A DNA stretch of 64,000 nucleotides from Pollutimonas sp963712655. GTDB taxonomy: Bacteria > Pseudomonadota > Gammaproteobacteria > Burkholderiales > Burkholderiaceae_B. Both the position numbers and the translations under genes were made by a program. The stretch is taken from positions 434,001 to 498,000 of the forward strand of contig CAVQIT010000006.1 of NCBI GenBank assembly GCA_963712655.1, given 5' to 3'. The notes under the pieces are model-generated. The model saw nothing but the letters and a program-made list of their open reading frames with translations. It searched no databases and was not told the DNA's origin. Shown in pieces: positions 28,554 to 37,082 of the stretch; the stretch's first letter is position 1, and every line of letters starts with the position of its first letter.

Positions 28554-28884
28554 GTTAACCGAAGAAAAAAACGACAGTATTTTCAAAGCCCTGAGCCACC
28601 GGGCCCGGCGTCACATCCTTGATGTGCTCAAGAGCAAGCCATGCACCACCGGAATGCTCTGCGAGTTGCTGCCGCAACTCGATCGCTGCACCGTCATGCA
28701 GCATCTTAAGGTGCTCGAAGAAGCCGGCCTGATCATTGTCGAGCGCCGCGGCCGCGAGCGCTGGAACCATCTCGACGCCCTGCCCATCCACGCCATCCAC
28801 GAGCGCTGGATCGGTCCCTACGCCGCCTATGCCGCCGCTATGCTCAGCCGGCTTAAGCGCCAGGTGGAAACGCCGCAGGCCTGA
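28552..28884 (+). CDS. ArsR-type transcriptional regulator
   Basis: 110 aa winged helix: IFKALSHRARRHILDVLKSK, LPQLDRCTVMQHLKVLEEAG and LIIVERRGRERWNHLDALPI. Cysteines at CTTGMLCELL lie in the helix and are not the classic arsenite pair. It is divergent from the SRPBCC gene, the usual partner of this ArsR branch. Confidence 0.92.
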   Translation: MLTEEKNDSIFKALSHRARRHILDVLKSKPCTTGMLCELLPQLDRCTVMQHLKVLEEAGLIIVERRGRERWNHLDALPIHAIHERWIGPYAAYAAAMLSRLKRQVETPQA

Positions 28885-29109
28885 GCTTTTCCATGGCTTC
28901 CAGCCGCATCAGGCACTAGAGGTGGCGCTATGCCATTGAACACGTGAAGGAGGGCTCGCCGTCATATGGCTATCCGTATCGATACTCTGCACCGGGCAAA
29001 CGTCCAGAACGGCTGCGCGCCAGCCGGGGTTGCAAGCGCGATATGCCGACAATTCGCGAAGTCCGCGGTTCCCTTCCGATCGGGATGACCTCGTCGTTGA
29101 AAGACGCTT

Positions 29110-29760
29110 CTAGACCATGGTGCCAGCGACCTGGCGCAGAGCATGTTCAAATTCCTCTGGCGGTTGTCCACCCTGGATAAGATGCCGATCATTGATAATG
29201 ATTGCCGGTACGGAATTGATCCCCTGCTCCATATAGAAACGCTCACGCTCCCGGACATCGGCGGCGTACTCATCGGAGTCGAGGATTTCTCGGGCGCGTT
29301 GCGCATCCAGTCCCGACTCGCTGCACAGCCTGACCAGCAAATCATGTGCGCTCGGATTTTCGCCATTGGTGAAATAGGCCTTCAACAAGGCATGCTTCAG
29401 TTCCAGCTGCCGTCCTTCAAGACCGGCCCAGTGCAGGAGTCGATGCGCATCGAATGTGTTGTACGTGCGAGTGCGCTTGTCCATATTGAACGTGAAACCA
29501 ACGTCGCGGCCTCGTGCGGTAATGGCGTCGCCATTGCGCCGCACTTGTTCCGGCGTCATTCCGTACTTGGTGGATAGCCGCTCTACCGTGTCCTGCCCCT
29601 CGGGCGGCATATCCGGATTCAGCTCGAAGGGCTGGAAATGAATTTCGGCCTGAACCACGCCTTCAAGTCGGGATAACGCAAGCTCCAGCGAGCTTAAACC
29701 CACGGCGCACCATGGACAGGAAACATCCGAGACAAAATCGATCTTGATCTGCACACTCAT
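29110..29760 (-). CDS. DsbA family oxidoreductase (FrnE-like)
   Basis: 216 aa thioredoxin-fold protein without a signal peptide, so cytoplasmic. Active site DVSCPWCAVG (Cys-Pro-Trp-Cys, residues about 14-20), then the helical insert, then the cis-Pro loop GINSVPAIIINDRHLIQGGQ near the C-terminus. This is the FrnE/DSBA-like branch, which acts as a thiol oxidoreductase or isomerase. ATG 29760 has GGAG upstream. The 225 bp on its 3' side up to the ArsR gene shows nothing recognisable. Confidence 0.93.
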   Translation of the reverse strand: MSVQIKIDFVSDVSCPWCAVGLSSLELALSRLEGVVQAEIHFQPFELNPDMPPEGQDTVERLSTKYGMTPEQVRRNGDAITARGRDVGFTFNMDKRTRTYNTFDAHRLLHWAGLEGRQLELKHALLKAYFTNGENPSAHDLLVRLCSESGLDAQRAREILDSDEYAADVRERERFYMEQGINSVPAIIINDRHLIQGGQPPEEFEHALRQVAGTMV

Positions 29761-29829
29761 TTTCAACTCCTGTAAAGGGAATAAATATCGCTTGGTTCCT
29801 TGGCGCGACGCCCGCTAACTACTCTGGTC

Positions 29830-29920
29830 CTAGAAAGCCTGGCAGGATATCCCGATCGAAGATGCTCTTGCGCATCGCCCGCCTGCTATCGGCCATCTTG
29901 GCGTCAGCAAGCCACCGAGT
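29830..29920 (-). pseudogene. Fragment of a guaA-type tyrosine integrase
   Basis: On the minus strand this short piece reads MADSRRAMRKSIFDRDILPG, matching MAESTRSMRKSVLDRDILPT in both complete integrases of this window, with DNA similarity continuing to the GCCACCGAGT block at 29920. The rest of the gene is gone and a TAG follows. It is evidence for an older, decayed member of the same island family. The remaining part of 29761-30243 shows no gene. Confidence 0.7.
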
Positions 29921-30243
29921 GCTCAAATATACGGACACGTATCTTGATGAGATTCAGCAGCGTTTTCTAGACGGTGCAGAGCGGGCCGTTACCTTAATTC
30001 GGCCTTCGGGCTCTACCATCAGCTTTATCGCCAACCTGTTTCACTGGCTAGCTATAGCCAGCGTGACGTATTTTCTTTAAAACCAATATATTGTGCTGGA
30101 TTTTCGATAGCTGACGATAGTTCCCGAACTTGATTTCAATCCCAATGGATCAGAAACAAGGCATAAAAAAACTTTCAAATCAATGCATTAAAGCAGCACA
30201 TCACCGAGACCATGAGAAATACCATGCGGGCAATTTCACTGGC

Positions 30244-30588
30244 TCAAGCAACCATGGCTGCTTGACGAAGCGTGTCCTCTGCCCATTGGTTGAGGCTCTG
30301 CCCATGAGCAGCCGCGGCGATTGCGGCCGCCTCATGAATGGCAGGATCGACACGCAGAGAGAACTTGCCGGAAAAATGCTTGCGCGGTTCCACGCCGTCC
30401 TCAGCGCAGGCATCCAGAAAAACCTTGAGCGAAGTTTTGCCTTCGCGCTGCAAGCCTTTGACGTCCTTGGCGTAGAAATCTGCTCCGCCGTTCAGGCCAA
30501 GAAACTCGCCCCGGAACATTTGAATATCAGGGTCGAAAGTGATGACGGCCTGATAGCCGTCGATCGTCATGGTGTTGTTCATGCTCAT
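30244..30588 (-). CDS. hicB: HicB-type antitoxin
   Basis: 114 aa. The N-terminal RNase-H-like fold is MTIDGYQAVITFDPDIQMFR, GEFLGLNGGADFYA and LQREGKTSLKVFLDACAEDG; the C-terminal ribbon-helix-helix is GKFSLRVDPAIHEAAAIAAA followed by HGQSLNQWAEDTL. It should bind and inhibit HicA and repress the operon. It overlaps the hicA stop by 4 bp. Confidence 0.9.
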   Translation of the reverse strand: MSMNNTMTIDGYQAVITFDPDIQMFRGEFLGLNGGADFYAKDVKGLQREGKTSLKVFLDACAEDGVEPRKHFSGKFSLRVDPAIHEAAAIAAAAHGQSLNQWAEDTLRQAAMVA

Positions 30589-30809
30589 GGTTTGACTCCG
30601 TGATCTTCCAACCACTTGCGGATGGATTCCACCGCGCCCTTGTCCGTCGTTGGTTCCGGGTGTGGTCGGTGAAACACCCGTCTATCATCAAACAAGCGAA
30701 CCAACACTCGCGACCCTTCTCTCTCGGCGATCTGCCCACCCAACTCAACGAACAGCGCCTCGATGTCGGCCCCACGGACATTGGCCGGGACAGGTCGGGA
30801 AAAGATCAA
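30585..30809 (-). CDS. hicA: HicA-type mRNA interferase, N-terminus damaged
   Basis: 74 aa in the open part: IFSRPVPANVRGADIEALFV, the HicA double-stranded RNA-binding fold with the catalytic His region VFHRPHPEPTTDKGAVESIR. The expected start lies further up: an ATG at 30839 gives M-K and then a TGA (30833-30831) before KHQRTLELIF. The frame only reopens with a TTG at 30809, which has no good ribosome-binding site. The toxin may be off, weakly made, or misread at one base. Confidence 0.7.
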   Translation of the reverse strand: MIFSRPVPANVRGADIEALFVELGGQIAEREGSRVLVRLFDDRRVFHRPHPEPTTDKGAVESIRKWLEDHGVKP

Positions 30810-30860
30810 CTCCAGGGTACGCTGGTGCTTTCACTTCATATTCACATGGTAGCAAAAAAT

Positions 30861-30912
30861 GGTATCGACCCGCAAGGTAGGGCATGCATTTTTTCTGAGC
30901 ATGCCCGATACC
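30861..30912. promoter_or_regulatory. Nested inverted repeat upstream of hicA
   Basis: Outer arms GGTATCG (30861-30867) and CGATACC (30906-30912) enclose GGGCATGC (30880-30887) and GCATGCCC (30899-30906). The site is just upstream of the damaged hicA start and is a candidate HicB operator. Nothing else is recognised in 30840-31060. Confidence 0.45.
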
Positions 30913-31060
30913 ACGAAGCCATCGCGCAACTGAACATGGTATCGGCAGTTTTTCCAATGCCACGCCCTCTGCGTACCATGAAAAATTACCATTGACAAGG
31001 GAGGCGGATAACTCAATGAGTTTAATTTTTTCTTTCTTAATCACAAAATTACTATATTCC

Positions 31061-31081
31061 TCACCCCACTCGATCATCAAC
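31061..31081. other. Left attachment site of island A (degenerate guaA 3' end)
   Basis: The shared core CCCACTC is at 31065-31071, followed by GATCATCAACAGG. On the minus strand this reads LLMIEW, like the guaA C-terminus (TIEWE). The next 200 bp to the right resemble the region right of the middle site (TGGTTAAAGG, GCTTTTACCGTC, GCGGGAGATGAA), showing that both are the same end of related islands. Confidence 0.75.
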
Positions 31082-31317
31082 AGGCCACTTAGATCCGCGT
31101 GGTTAAAGGGATTGGTGGCGATTGACTTAGGCTCTACCTTCGCTTTTACCGTCAGGGTCTCGCACCTTTTACGAGCGCGGGAGATGAAAAGATTTGCGAG
31201 ACGGCAATTCTTCAACACCGATTGTCAATCAGCAGAAATAATACCTTACCGGACCAAAGAGCGTCCCGATATGTTCAATCATCAAGTTGGCACCCTCATC
31301 AGCCGGTACCTGCGGAC

Positions 31318-31495
31318 CTAGTTTCGCTTGTAGGCCTTGAGCAGGGATTCAGGGACGAACGTAAGATCACCCCTTGCCCTTGGACAGGCGACGTAGAGCT
31401 TGTTACGAGTTTCGGCGTTGATGTCGCGAAAACTTCCACGCCGCCAAGCTTTGACATTGACTGGATTCAGAACCACGCATACGTTCTGATATCGA
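31318..31495 (-). pseudogene. C-terminal scrap of a UvrD-like helicase
   Basis: The minus strand ending at the TAG of 31320-31318 reads DINAETRNKLYVACPRARGD then LTFVPESLLKAYKRN. The NKLYVACxRARGDL pattern is motif VI and the tail of UvrD/Rep helicases. Everything upstream of about residue 40 from the end is missing. I assign it with moderate confidence because only about 40 codons are available. Confidence 0.5.
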
Positions 31496-31930
31496 TCAAC
31501 GCCTTTCGATGCTCCTCAGTTTTACGAATGGCAGGCGTATTTGTGATGTTCCTTGTAGAAGAGTTTCACCGTCTCCGGATCGTTGTAGAGTGCGAGCACT
31601 GAGGTAATGAACGGCGGTACCTCCAGCAGCGATATCGACCGAGTAATCCTGGCGGCGGATCAGTCCATTGGCATCGAAATAGAGAACCTGCTCAGATGAG
31701 TGGGTAACGTAAGATTCGGGGAAAATAACCTTCACCGTCCGCCAGGTTTCCCCGCCCTCTTTCCACGTGCCGATCTCCTCGCACTGGATGCCATCATTCA
31801 GTAGAGAGAACGGCAGAGTGAGATAGGTCCACAACGCATAGCCGACGAAGTAAGCAAGCTGAGGCGCGCTCCAGGGAGCGTCTGGCCTGAATGAACCGCG
31901 TGGATATTTAAGTTCTTCGAGAACCGTAGA
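31496..31930 (-). pseudogene. 3' fragment of an unidentified conserved gene
   Basis: From about 31930 the minus-strand frame reads FRPDAPWSAPQLAYFVGYAL then WTYLTLPFSLLNDGIQ, WKEGGETWRTVKVIFPESYV, THSSEQVLYFDANGLIRRQD and GGTAVHYL. The W/Y-rich pattern resembles a conserved family of about 240-aa hypothetical proteins, but I cannot name it. The 5' part has been replaced by the truncated toxin gene, whose frame overlaps it. No start codon is available, so this is a remnant. Confidence 0.55.
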
Positions 31931-32328
31931 GACTGCCGCTCAAGATCCTGCTTGAGCCTTGGCACAATTTCACTAGCAACCCATTCTGCCAAGCGCGTCC
32001 GGATCTCTTTGCTCCATTTCTTTTCTTGGCTCTTGCTAGCTGGCAGCGGCGCGTCGGCGTCTCCAACCAGATCACCTGCGATCGCACGGATATCGTAGGT
32101 CAGGTCGACATCTTCCGAAAACCGGCGGATGACACCATAGGCCTTGGACAAAGATGTGCCACCCTTGAAGACCAAATGACCGGCATGGGGGCCATCGAAC
32201 AGGTGTCGTAGTGACCAGACGACCCAGATATCTTTTTCAAGCAGATGAGGCAGACGGCCGGAACTGCTGGCAGCCGCGTTGAGCGCCTCCAGACGCTCAA
32301 CAGTGGAGAGCTCGAAAAACTCAGCCAT
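31798..32328 (-). pseudogene. AbiEii-like nucleotidyltransferase toxin, C-terminally truncated
   Basis: The first ~130 aa are a good AbiEii match: MAEFFELSTVERLEALNAAA, LLEKDIWVVWSLRHLF, HLVFKGGTSLSKAYGVIRRF and SEDVDLTYDI. GGTSLSKAY and the D-x-D are the nucleotidyltransferase active site. From about 31930 the protein is out of family and the frame runs on over the neighbouring fragment to 31798. The C-terminal half of the toxin (normally about 280-300 aa) is missing. It overlaps the antitoxin stop by 8 bp. Confidence 0.75.
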
Positions 32329-32917
32329 GCGCCAGCAAAGCGCTAACCTCTTGCGCCATCCAGGTCGGCAGGCGCGCACGCGCCGATGCAACTTCTTCGA
32401 GTTCGGACGGTTGCAGTTTGGACCGAAGCTTGCGCAATGCTTCGCCAGCCTTCTCAGGCCCCAGCCAAGCGAGCGCCCGTACTACTTCTCCCGCTGGACG
32501 GCCAGGAAAGATCAGTTGCCAGATGGGCGCGTGCCGGAATTCGACCGTTTGCGCGCCGACCCTCAGACGCCGATTGCGCCCGGATGTCAGATAGATGGCC
32601 TTCATTGGCACTTGAGTGGTGAGGCCTAGTGCATTGGCCGCAGCTGCCCCATGGGGCACGATTGTTTCTCCACGCTGGCCAGCCAGTCCCTCGACCAGTT
32701 TGTTGGTGGACGGCGCATGCGTCCCGAAACGGCTCTCCACGGGCAAAACGTAAATACCTCGCCCAGCCCGCAACAAGGCACCGCGCTTCACCAGGCGAGA
32801 GAGCACTTGATCGACAGCAGCCCTGCCACCCAAATGCAGAAGCTCCTTCGCGACCAAAGGGGCGCCTTCCGGCAACCCGGCTGCGTATTCCAGTACTTGT
32901 TTGGCAATGGTTTGCAT
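32321..32917 (-). CDS. AbiEi-like (DUF6088) antitoxin
   Basis: 198 aa. An N-terminal winged helix (MQTIAKQVLEYAAGLPEGAP, HLGGRAAVDQVLSRLVKRGA, LLRAGRGIYVLP) precedes the AbiEi C-terminal domain (RGETIVPHGAAAANALGLTT, IYLTSGRNRRLRVGAQTVEF). It is intact although its toxin partner is truncated, so a free repressor/antitoxin may be made. An inverted repeat lies directly upstream. Confidence 0.85.
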   Translation of the reverse strand: MQTIAKQVLEYAAGLPEGAPLVAKELLHLGGRAAVDQVLSRLVKRGALLRAGRGIYVLPVESRFGTHAPSTNKLVEGLAGQRGETIVPHGAAAANALGLTTQVPMKAIYLTSGRNRRLRVGAQTVEFRHAPIWQLIFPGRPAGEVVRALAWLGPEKAGEALRKLRSKLQPSELEEVASARARLPTWMAQEVSALLAHG

Positions 32918-32933
32918 AATGAAACGCCCTCTT

Positions 32934-32961
32934 TGTCAGAATTATGCAAAAACTTCTGACA
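32934..32961. promoter_or_regulatory. Inverted repeat in the abiE-like promoter
   Basis: TGTCAGAA and TTCTGACA form perfect 8-bp arms around a 12-nt centre, 17 bp upstream of the antitoxin start. AbiEi proteins repress their own promoters by binding inverted repeats, so this is the likely operator. Confidence 0.6.
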
Positions 32962-32989
32962 CTTGTCAAGTTGGCTGATGAGTGACTTG

Positions 32990-34222
32990 TTACCCTCCTT
33001 TAGGCACCGGGAGCAACGTGGTATAGGCACCTTCTTCCGCCCAAGCATCAACCATATTCGCCCATTCCTGCAGCATGTGGCGCCGCTGTTCGGCATACTC
33101 GGCCTTGTTGTAAATCGAACGCGAAGAGCGCCCCTCCTCGTGAGCCAAGCACTTTTCAATCCAGTCGCGGTTGAAGCCGGCTTCATTCAAGAGTGTTGAA
33201 CCAGTGCGGCGTAGGTCGTGGACAGTGAACGGCTCCAACGGTACGCCCGCTGTCTTGGCTCGTTCTACAACAATCTGCGTGACCCTGTTCAGAGTTGCAC
33301 GTGACATGCATCGATCAGCATCGTAACGCGACGGCAGCACGAACTTAGATCCTGCGGCACAAGTGTGGAGTGCAATGAAGATGTTTAGCGCTTGTCGCGA
33401 CAGATAGACCACATGAGGCTTACGCCCCTTCATACGCTGTTTTGGAATCGTCCAGATCGCATTCTCGAAATCAATCTCGTCCCAAGTCGCCTCTATCAGT
33501 TCGCTCTTGCGCACAAGCGTCAGCAAGATCATGCGTAGCGCCAATCGGATGGTCGGATAAGTGGCCACAGACTCCAATTGCTTGGACATCAGGTGAATTT
33601 CCAGCGGAGACAAGGCTCGATCCTTCGGCAAGAAAGTCGCAATGGAAGCCGCATCTACGCTGTCGGCGGGGTTTACTACTTTCTCTCCGTGCAAATTCGC
33701 GTAACCATAGATCTGCTTCACGATGTCGCGAATTTGAACGGCAGTTGCGGGAGCACCGCGCGCTTTCACGCGCATGCACAGTGCGCGCAGATCCTCACCG
33801 TGAATCTCACAAAGAAAACGTTTTTTGAAAGTGGGCAGGATGTCGCGATCCAGTACGCTCTTTCGCATCGATCGCGTCGACTCAGCCATGGTGGCTCCAT
33901 AAAGCCACCGAGTTGCATGACCGCTGAAAGTCTGCGTCTCGGGTCCACGACTCTTCTCCCGCTGCTTCTGTAGTGCTGGTGAAGCTCCCTCACCCAGCAG
34001 CCGTCTGGCATTTCGCAGCTTTTCCCGGGCTTCTGCAAGTGAGATGCCGCCGAAGCCATAGCGACCGATGGTCAGCGTCTCACGCCGGCCATTGATCCGG
34101 TAGTCGTATCGGAAGGAAATAGTGCCTTTCGGAGAGATGGCAGCGTACATGCCATCGCGATCCGCGGCTTTGTAAGGGGTTGCGCGAGGCTTAAGGTTGC
34201 GCAAGGCAAAGTCTGTGAACAT
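32990..34222 (-). CDS. Tyrosine recombinase/integrase of island A
   Basis: 410 aa phage-type integrase. N-terminal DUF4102 arm-binding domain (LTDFALRNLKPR-type start, DRDGMYAAISPKGTISFRYD, YGFGGISLAEAREKLRNARR), SAM-like core-binding domain (MAESTRSMRKSVLDRDILPT) and catalytic domain with HDLRRTGSTLLNEAGFNRDW, the second His in LAHEEG and the nucleophile Tyr in YNKAEYAEQRRHML. ATG 34222 has GGAG upstream and matches the start of the island B integrase. The protein aligns almost residue for residue with that one, so the two elements share a site. Confidence 0.93.
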   Translation of the reverse strand: MFTDFALRNLKPRATPYKAADRDGMYAAISPKGTISFRYDYRINGRRETLTIGRYGFGGISLAEAREKLRNARRLLGEGASPALQKQREKSRGPETQTFSGHATRWLYGATMAESTRSMRKSVLDRDILPTFKKRFLCEIHGEDLRALCMRVKARGAPATAVQIRDIVKQIYGYANLHGEKVVNPADSVDAASIATFLPKDRALSPLEIHLMSKQLESVATYPTIRLALRMILLTLVRKSELIEATWDEIDFENAIWTIPKQRMKGRKPHVVYLSRQALNIFIALHTCAAGSKFVLPSRYDADRCMSRATLNRVTQIVVERAKTAGVPLEPFTVHDLRRTGSTLLNEAGFNRDWIEKCLAHEEGRSSRSIYNKAEYAEQRRHMLQEWANMVDAWAEEGAYTTLLPVPKGG

Positions 34223-34373
34223 GGATTGGTCTCCTGATTGAGACGGCCGATTGCCGTCACCTATCACAAGACCTACATATCCCTGCGAGCCCGCATGGGG
34301 CTTAGCTAATGCGCATAAATATTACCGTCACAGACGGTATTGCTGTGTAAGCGCTCCATTAAGCACAGGGTTT

Positions 34374-36049
34374 TCAGGCAGCGAGGTCCATGGCAACCTG
34401 TTGGATATCTACATTCCATGGGAGTAGCGCCTCGATGTCTTCAGCTGTTTTAGCAGTGGGCAATCGTTCGAGCACATGCTTGAGCCACGCGTAAGGCTCA
34501 TGGCCATTGGCCTTGGCCGTTTCCACCAGAGAATAGATCACGGCGCTGGCATGTGCACCGGCCGGGGTATCGCTAAACAGCCAGCCTTTTCTTCCTACAA
34601 CAAATGGGCGAATCGAATTTTCGGCCGTATTGTTATCGATGGGCAGATCGCCTCGTTCGGTATAACGCACCAGGCGCGACCAGTATTTATTCAGGTACGC
34701 CAGCGCCTCGCCCAGCTTGGTCTTGGGTGCCACCACCGGCAAGGCCGCATCCAACCACTCGCGCAGCGCGGCCAGCACGGGCAGGCTACGCTCTTGACGG
34801 GCTTGCTGCCTTTGTTCGTCACTGGCCTCTTTATTTCACGCTCGATGCGGTACAGCCGGGCGAAGAAGTCGATCGCTTGGTCGGCGCGACCACGCTTGCC
34901 CTTGGGCTGCGCCCGCTTGGCTTGGACGAATTTGCGGCGTGCGTGCGCGGCGCAAATAAGATGCTCGATGCCCCCGGCGCGTACCGCCAGGTTGTAGCCA
35001 TCATAGCCGTCCGTCATCAGATACCCGCGCCAGCCTTCGAGCAGGCGCAGCGGCACCGCCCCTGCGCGGCTAGGGTCGTAGTCGTACAGCACCACCGGTT
35101 TGCCTGGCGGCCCACCGCGCTGTACCCACATATAACTTTGCGAGGTAGGCGCTTTGTCGGACTCTTTAAGCACCTGCACGGTGGTTTCATCCATGTGGAT
35201 AATGGGCGAATCGAGCAAGGCATCGCGGGCCAGGTTATGCAAGGGTTGCAAGACCTTGGCCACGTTGATGGCCGAACGGGCCAGCGTTTGGCGCGGGACC
35301 TCAATGCCGCTGCGATCAAGAACGCGGCTAAAGCGGTTCAGCGGCAGGCCGTCCACATATTTGACAGTCAGCAGCATGGCCAGAAACCCGGCGCTAAAGT
35401 TGCTGCGCGGCAAGGCCTGGGGCGGCATAGGTGCGATGATCGGAGCGGCGTCGCCACGTGGGCAGGCGTAGCGCGGGCGAACCGTGCGCAACACCTGCAC
35501 TTGCATGGGGATGATGTTCAGCTGTTCGCTGACTTCTTCGCCGATCTTGACCATATGCTTGCCACAGGCGCACAGACGCTGTTCATGCGGCACGTCAATG
35601 ACGATGTCCACACGTGGCAATTCCGGTGGCAAGGGGCGGCGTTTACCGCGGCCTGAGGATCGACAGCGGCTGGGGTCGTTGTCGGCGTCCGTATCCTCAT
35701 CGGCATCTTCCCCCAGGTCCGGCGCGGCCAGCACTTCGACCTCATTAAAGAGCAGTCCCTGACCCAGATGCGCTTCGCTGCTGGCCCCGAACATCTTGTG
35801 GCGTGCCAGCCGTGATGCTTCAAGTAGCTTTTGGACTTGACGGGCCACCTCGGTGGCCACCCGCCGATCGAATTCGGTCGATAGTTGACGTGCGATATCT
35901 TGTTCAAACGCAACCGCCATTCGAGCTCGCTCGGCTGTCAACAATGCCTGTAATTCTTCTTGCGTTGCAGGCAAAGCGGCCGACGCATTGAGCTCAGGAA
36001 GATCGAGCTTAAATGGCGTATTAGCGTGTTTGGCGGACTGGATTGGCAT
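34374..36049 (-). pseudogene. tnpC: IS66 TnpC transposase, frameshifted
   Basis: N-terminal coiled coil, the leucine-zipper region, zinc finger LCACGKHMVKIGEEVSEQLN, and the DDE catalytic core (IHMDETTVQVL, LMTDGYDGYNL, HARRKF). The C-terminal part (34374-34778: NNTAENSIRPFVVGRKGWLF, AHASAVIYSLVETAKANGHE) is in another frame. The break is near 34827, where a run of A on the coding strand is one short. IS66 is not known to use programmed frameshifting here, so this copy is probably inactive or the base is misread. Confidence 0.85.
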
Positions 36050-36071
36050 GCCGCTATTTTACCGCATCCGC

Positions 36072-36430
36072 CTATGAAACGGCTTGATAATTCAAGGTTT
36101 TATGCGGTTTATTGGCCCATAAATCAAAGCCCTCGAGCAGCCATTCGAACTCTTGTAAGCTGAGCGTGTGCGTGGCGCCATCCGAGGCTGGTTCCGGCCA
36201 CGCGAAGCGCTGTTTTTCCAACCGCTTTTGCCACAAACAAAAGCCGTTACGGTGCCAGTACAACGCCTTGATCTTGTTGCGCGCCCGGTTCACGAACACG
36301 AAGAGCGCATCGCCAAACAGATTCATCTCCAGCTCATGCTCGACAAGACGGCCAGTCCATCAATCTGCTTTCTGAAGTCCACCGGCTGACGGCACAAGTA
36401 TACCGAGCCGATACGACTGCCCGGATGCAT
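36072..36430 (-). pseudogene. tnpB: IS66 TnpB (Orf2), frameshifted
   Basis: From the ATG at 36430: SRIGSVYLCRQPVDFRKQID then a frame change near 36345, then NLFGDALFVFVNRARNKIKA and LYWHRNGFCLWQKRLEKQRF. The joined product is the IS66 Orf2 family of about 118 aa. One missing G (GTCTTGTCGAGC where GTCTTGGTCGAGC is expected) explains the break. It starts inside the tnpA stop codon. Confidence 0.85.
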
Positions 36431-36771
36431 CAGCGCACCTGGCGCGATACCGCCGCACCCAATGCGGCCAACCACTGCGCGCTGGGTAATTGCGCCAACT
36501 CCAGGCGTACCCCTGGAGCCAGGATGAGCGAACACGGCACGCGCGCACTGGTGTCACTGATTTGCACCGGTACGAACTGGCGGCCCACTTGCGGCACCAC
36601 GGACAATGCCCGCGCTTGCGTTGAGCCCTCTGCCTTCAGCCGTTTGCGCCAGTAGTAAAGCGCCGCTACCGATAAGCCTTCACGTTTGGCGTAAGCCTTA
36701 GTTTGTACGCCTTCGGCGGCAATCGCCGCCAAGTGATCCGACCAATATTGAATCCTCTTTGACATCTGCAT
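36430..36771 (-). CDS. tnpA: IS66 TnpA (Orf1), helix-turn-helix
   Basis: 113 aa. RIQYWSDHLAAIAAEGVQTK, AYAKREGLSVAALYYWRKRL is the transposase-8-type helix-turn-helix of IS66 TnpA. It is the only intact IS66 gene here. Its stop (36432-36430) overlaps the tnpB ATG. Confidence 0.85.
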   Translation of the reverse strand: MQMSKRIQYWSDHLAAIAAEGVQTKAYAKREGLSVAALYYWRKRLKAEGSTQARALSVVPQVGRQFVPVQISDTSARVPCSLILAPGVRLELAQLPSAQWLAALGAAVSRQVR

Positions 36772-37030
36772 CTGCTCCGTAAATTGAACTAACGGAAGCT
36801 TGACCTAATCAATATGGCTTGGGAAGGATGTGCTTGATGGATCACTTACATTGCTGTGAAAGCACGAAAAAGGTTCAACGGAAAGGCCTCATGCACCCCG
36901 TCAGTTTTACCGTCAGATTCACTACCTTGGAGGGCGTTCTAGGAAAACATCCTGGACTCAACGCCTTTAAAATCAACAGCTTAGAGAAATCACATTCTCG
37001 TTAACTATTTTGAGTGATTTTCTAAATTAT

Positions 37031-37082
37031 TGATTTATATGGGAAAAATACGTCCCTTATTCCCACTCGGTCATCAATAGGT
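37031..37082. other. Middle attachment site between islands A and B
   Basis: TGATTTATATGGGAAAAATA then the core CCCACTC (37062-37068) mirrors TGATTTATAGGGAAAAATCT ... CCCACTC beside guaA (54741-54779). On the minus strand the site reads LLMTEWE then stop, a decayed guaA tail. To its right begins the far end of island B. Confidence 0.85.

Larger units (their letters stand above)
34347..36849. mobile_element. IS66-family insertion sequence (2,503 bp)
   Basis: Left end GTAAGCGCTCCATTAAGCAC and right end (reverse complement GTAAGTGATCCATCAAGCAC) are inverted repeats beginning GTAA, typical of IS66. An 8-bp target duplication ATTGCTGT is at 34339-34346 and 36850-36857. Three genes tnpA, tnpB and tnpC are on the minus strand; tnpB and tnpC each carry a 1-nt deletion. 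The element sits between the island A integrase and its attachment site. Confidence 0.95.
31065..37068. mobile_element. Genomic island A at guaA (about 6 kb)
   Basis: Bounded by two degenerate copies of the guaA tail. It contains, left to right: a helicase scrap, a hypothetical-protein fragment, the abiE-like pair, a complete integrase at the guaA-proximal end, and an IS66 insertion between integrase and attachment site. With the IS removed, the integrase-to-site spacing matches island B. Confidence 0.75.

Noticed and set aside
29862..30080. 72-aa plus-strand open frame
   Set aside because: It overlaps the antisense of the integrase scrap and has no ribosome-binding site or family.
30745..31218. 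157-aa minus-strand open frame crossing the attachment site
   Set aside because: It only joins the decayed guaA tail, intergenic sequence and out-of-frame hicA; no domain.
34374..36049. Programmed frameshifting in IS66 tnpC
   Set aside because: No slippery sequence with a stimulatory structure was seen; the change is one missing A in a run, and tnpB has a similar 1-nt deletion, so damage or error is simpler.
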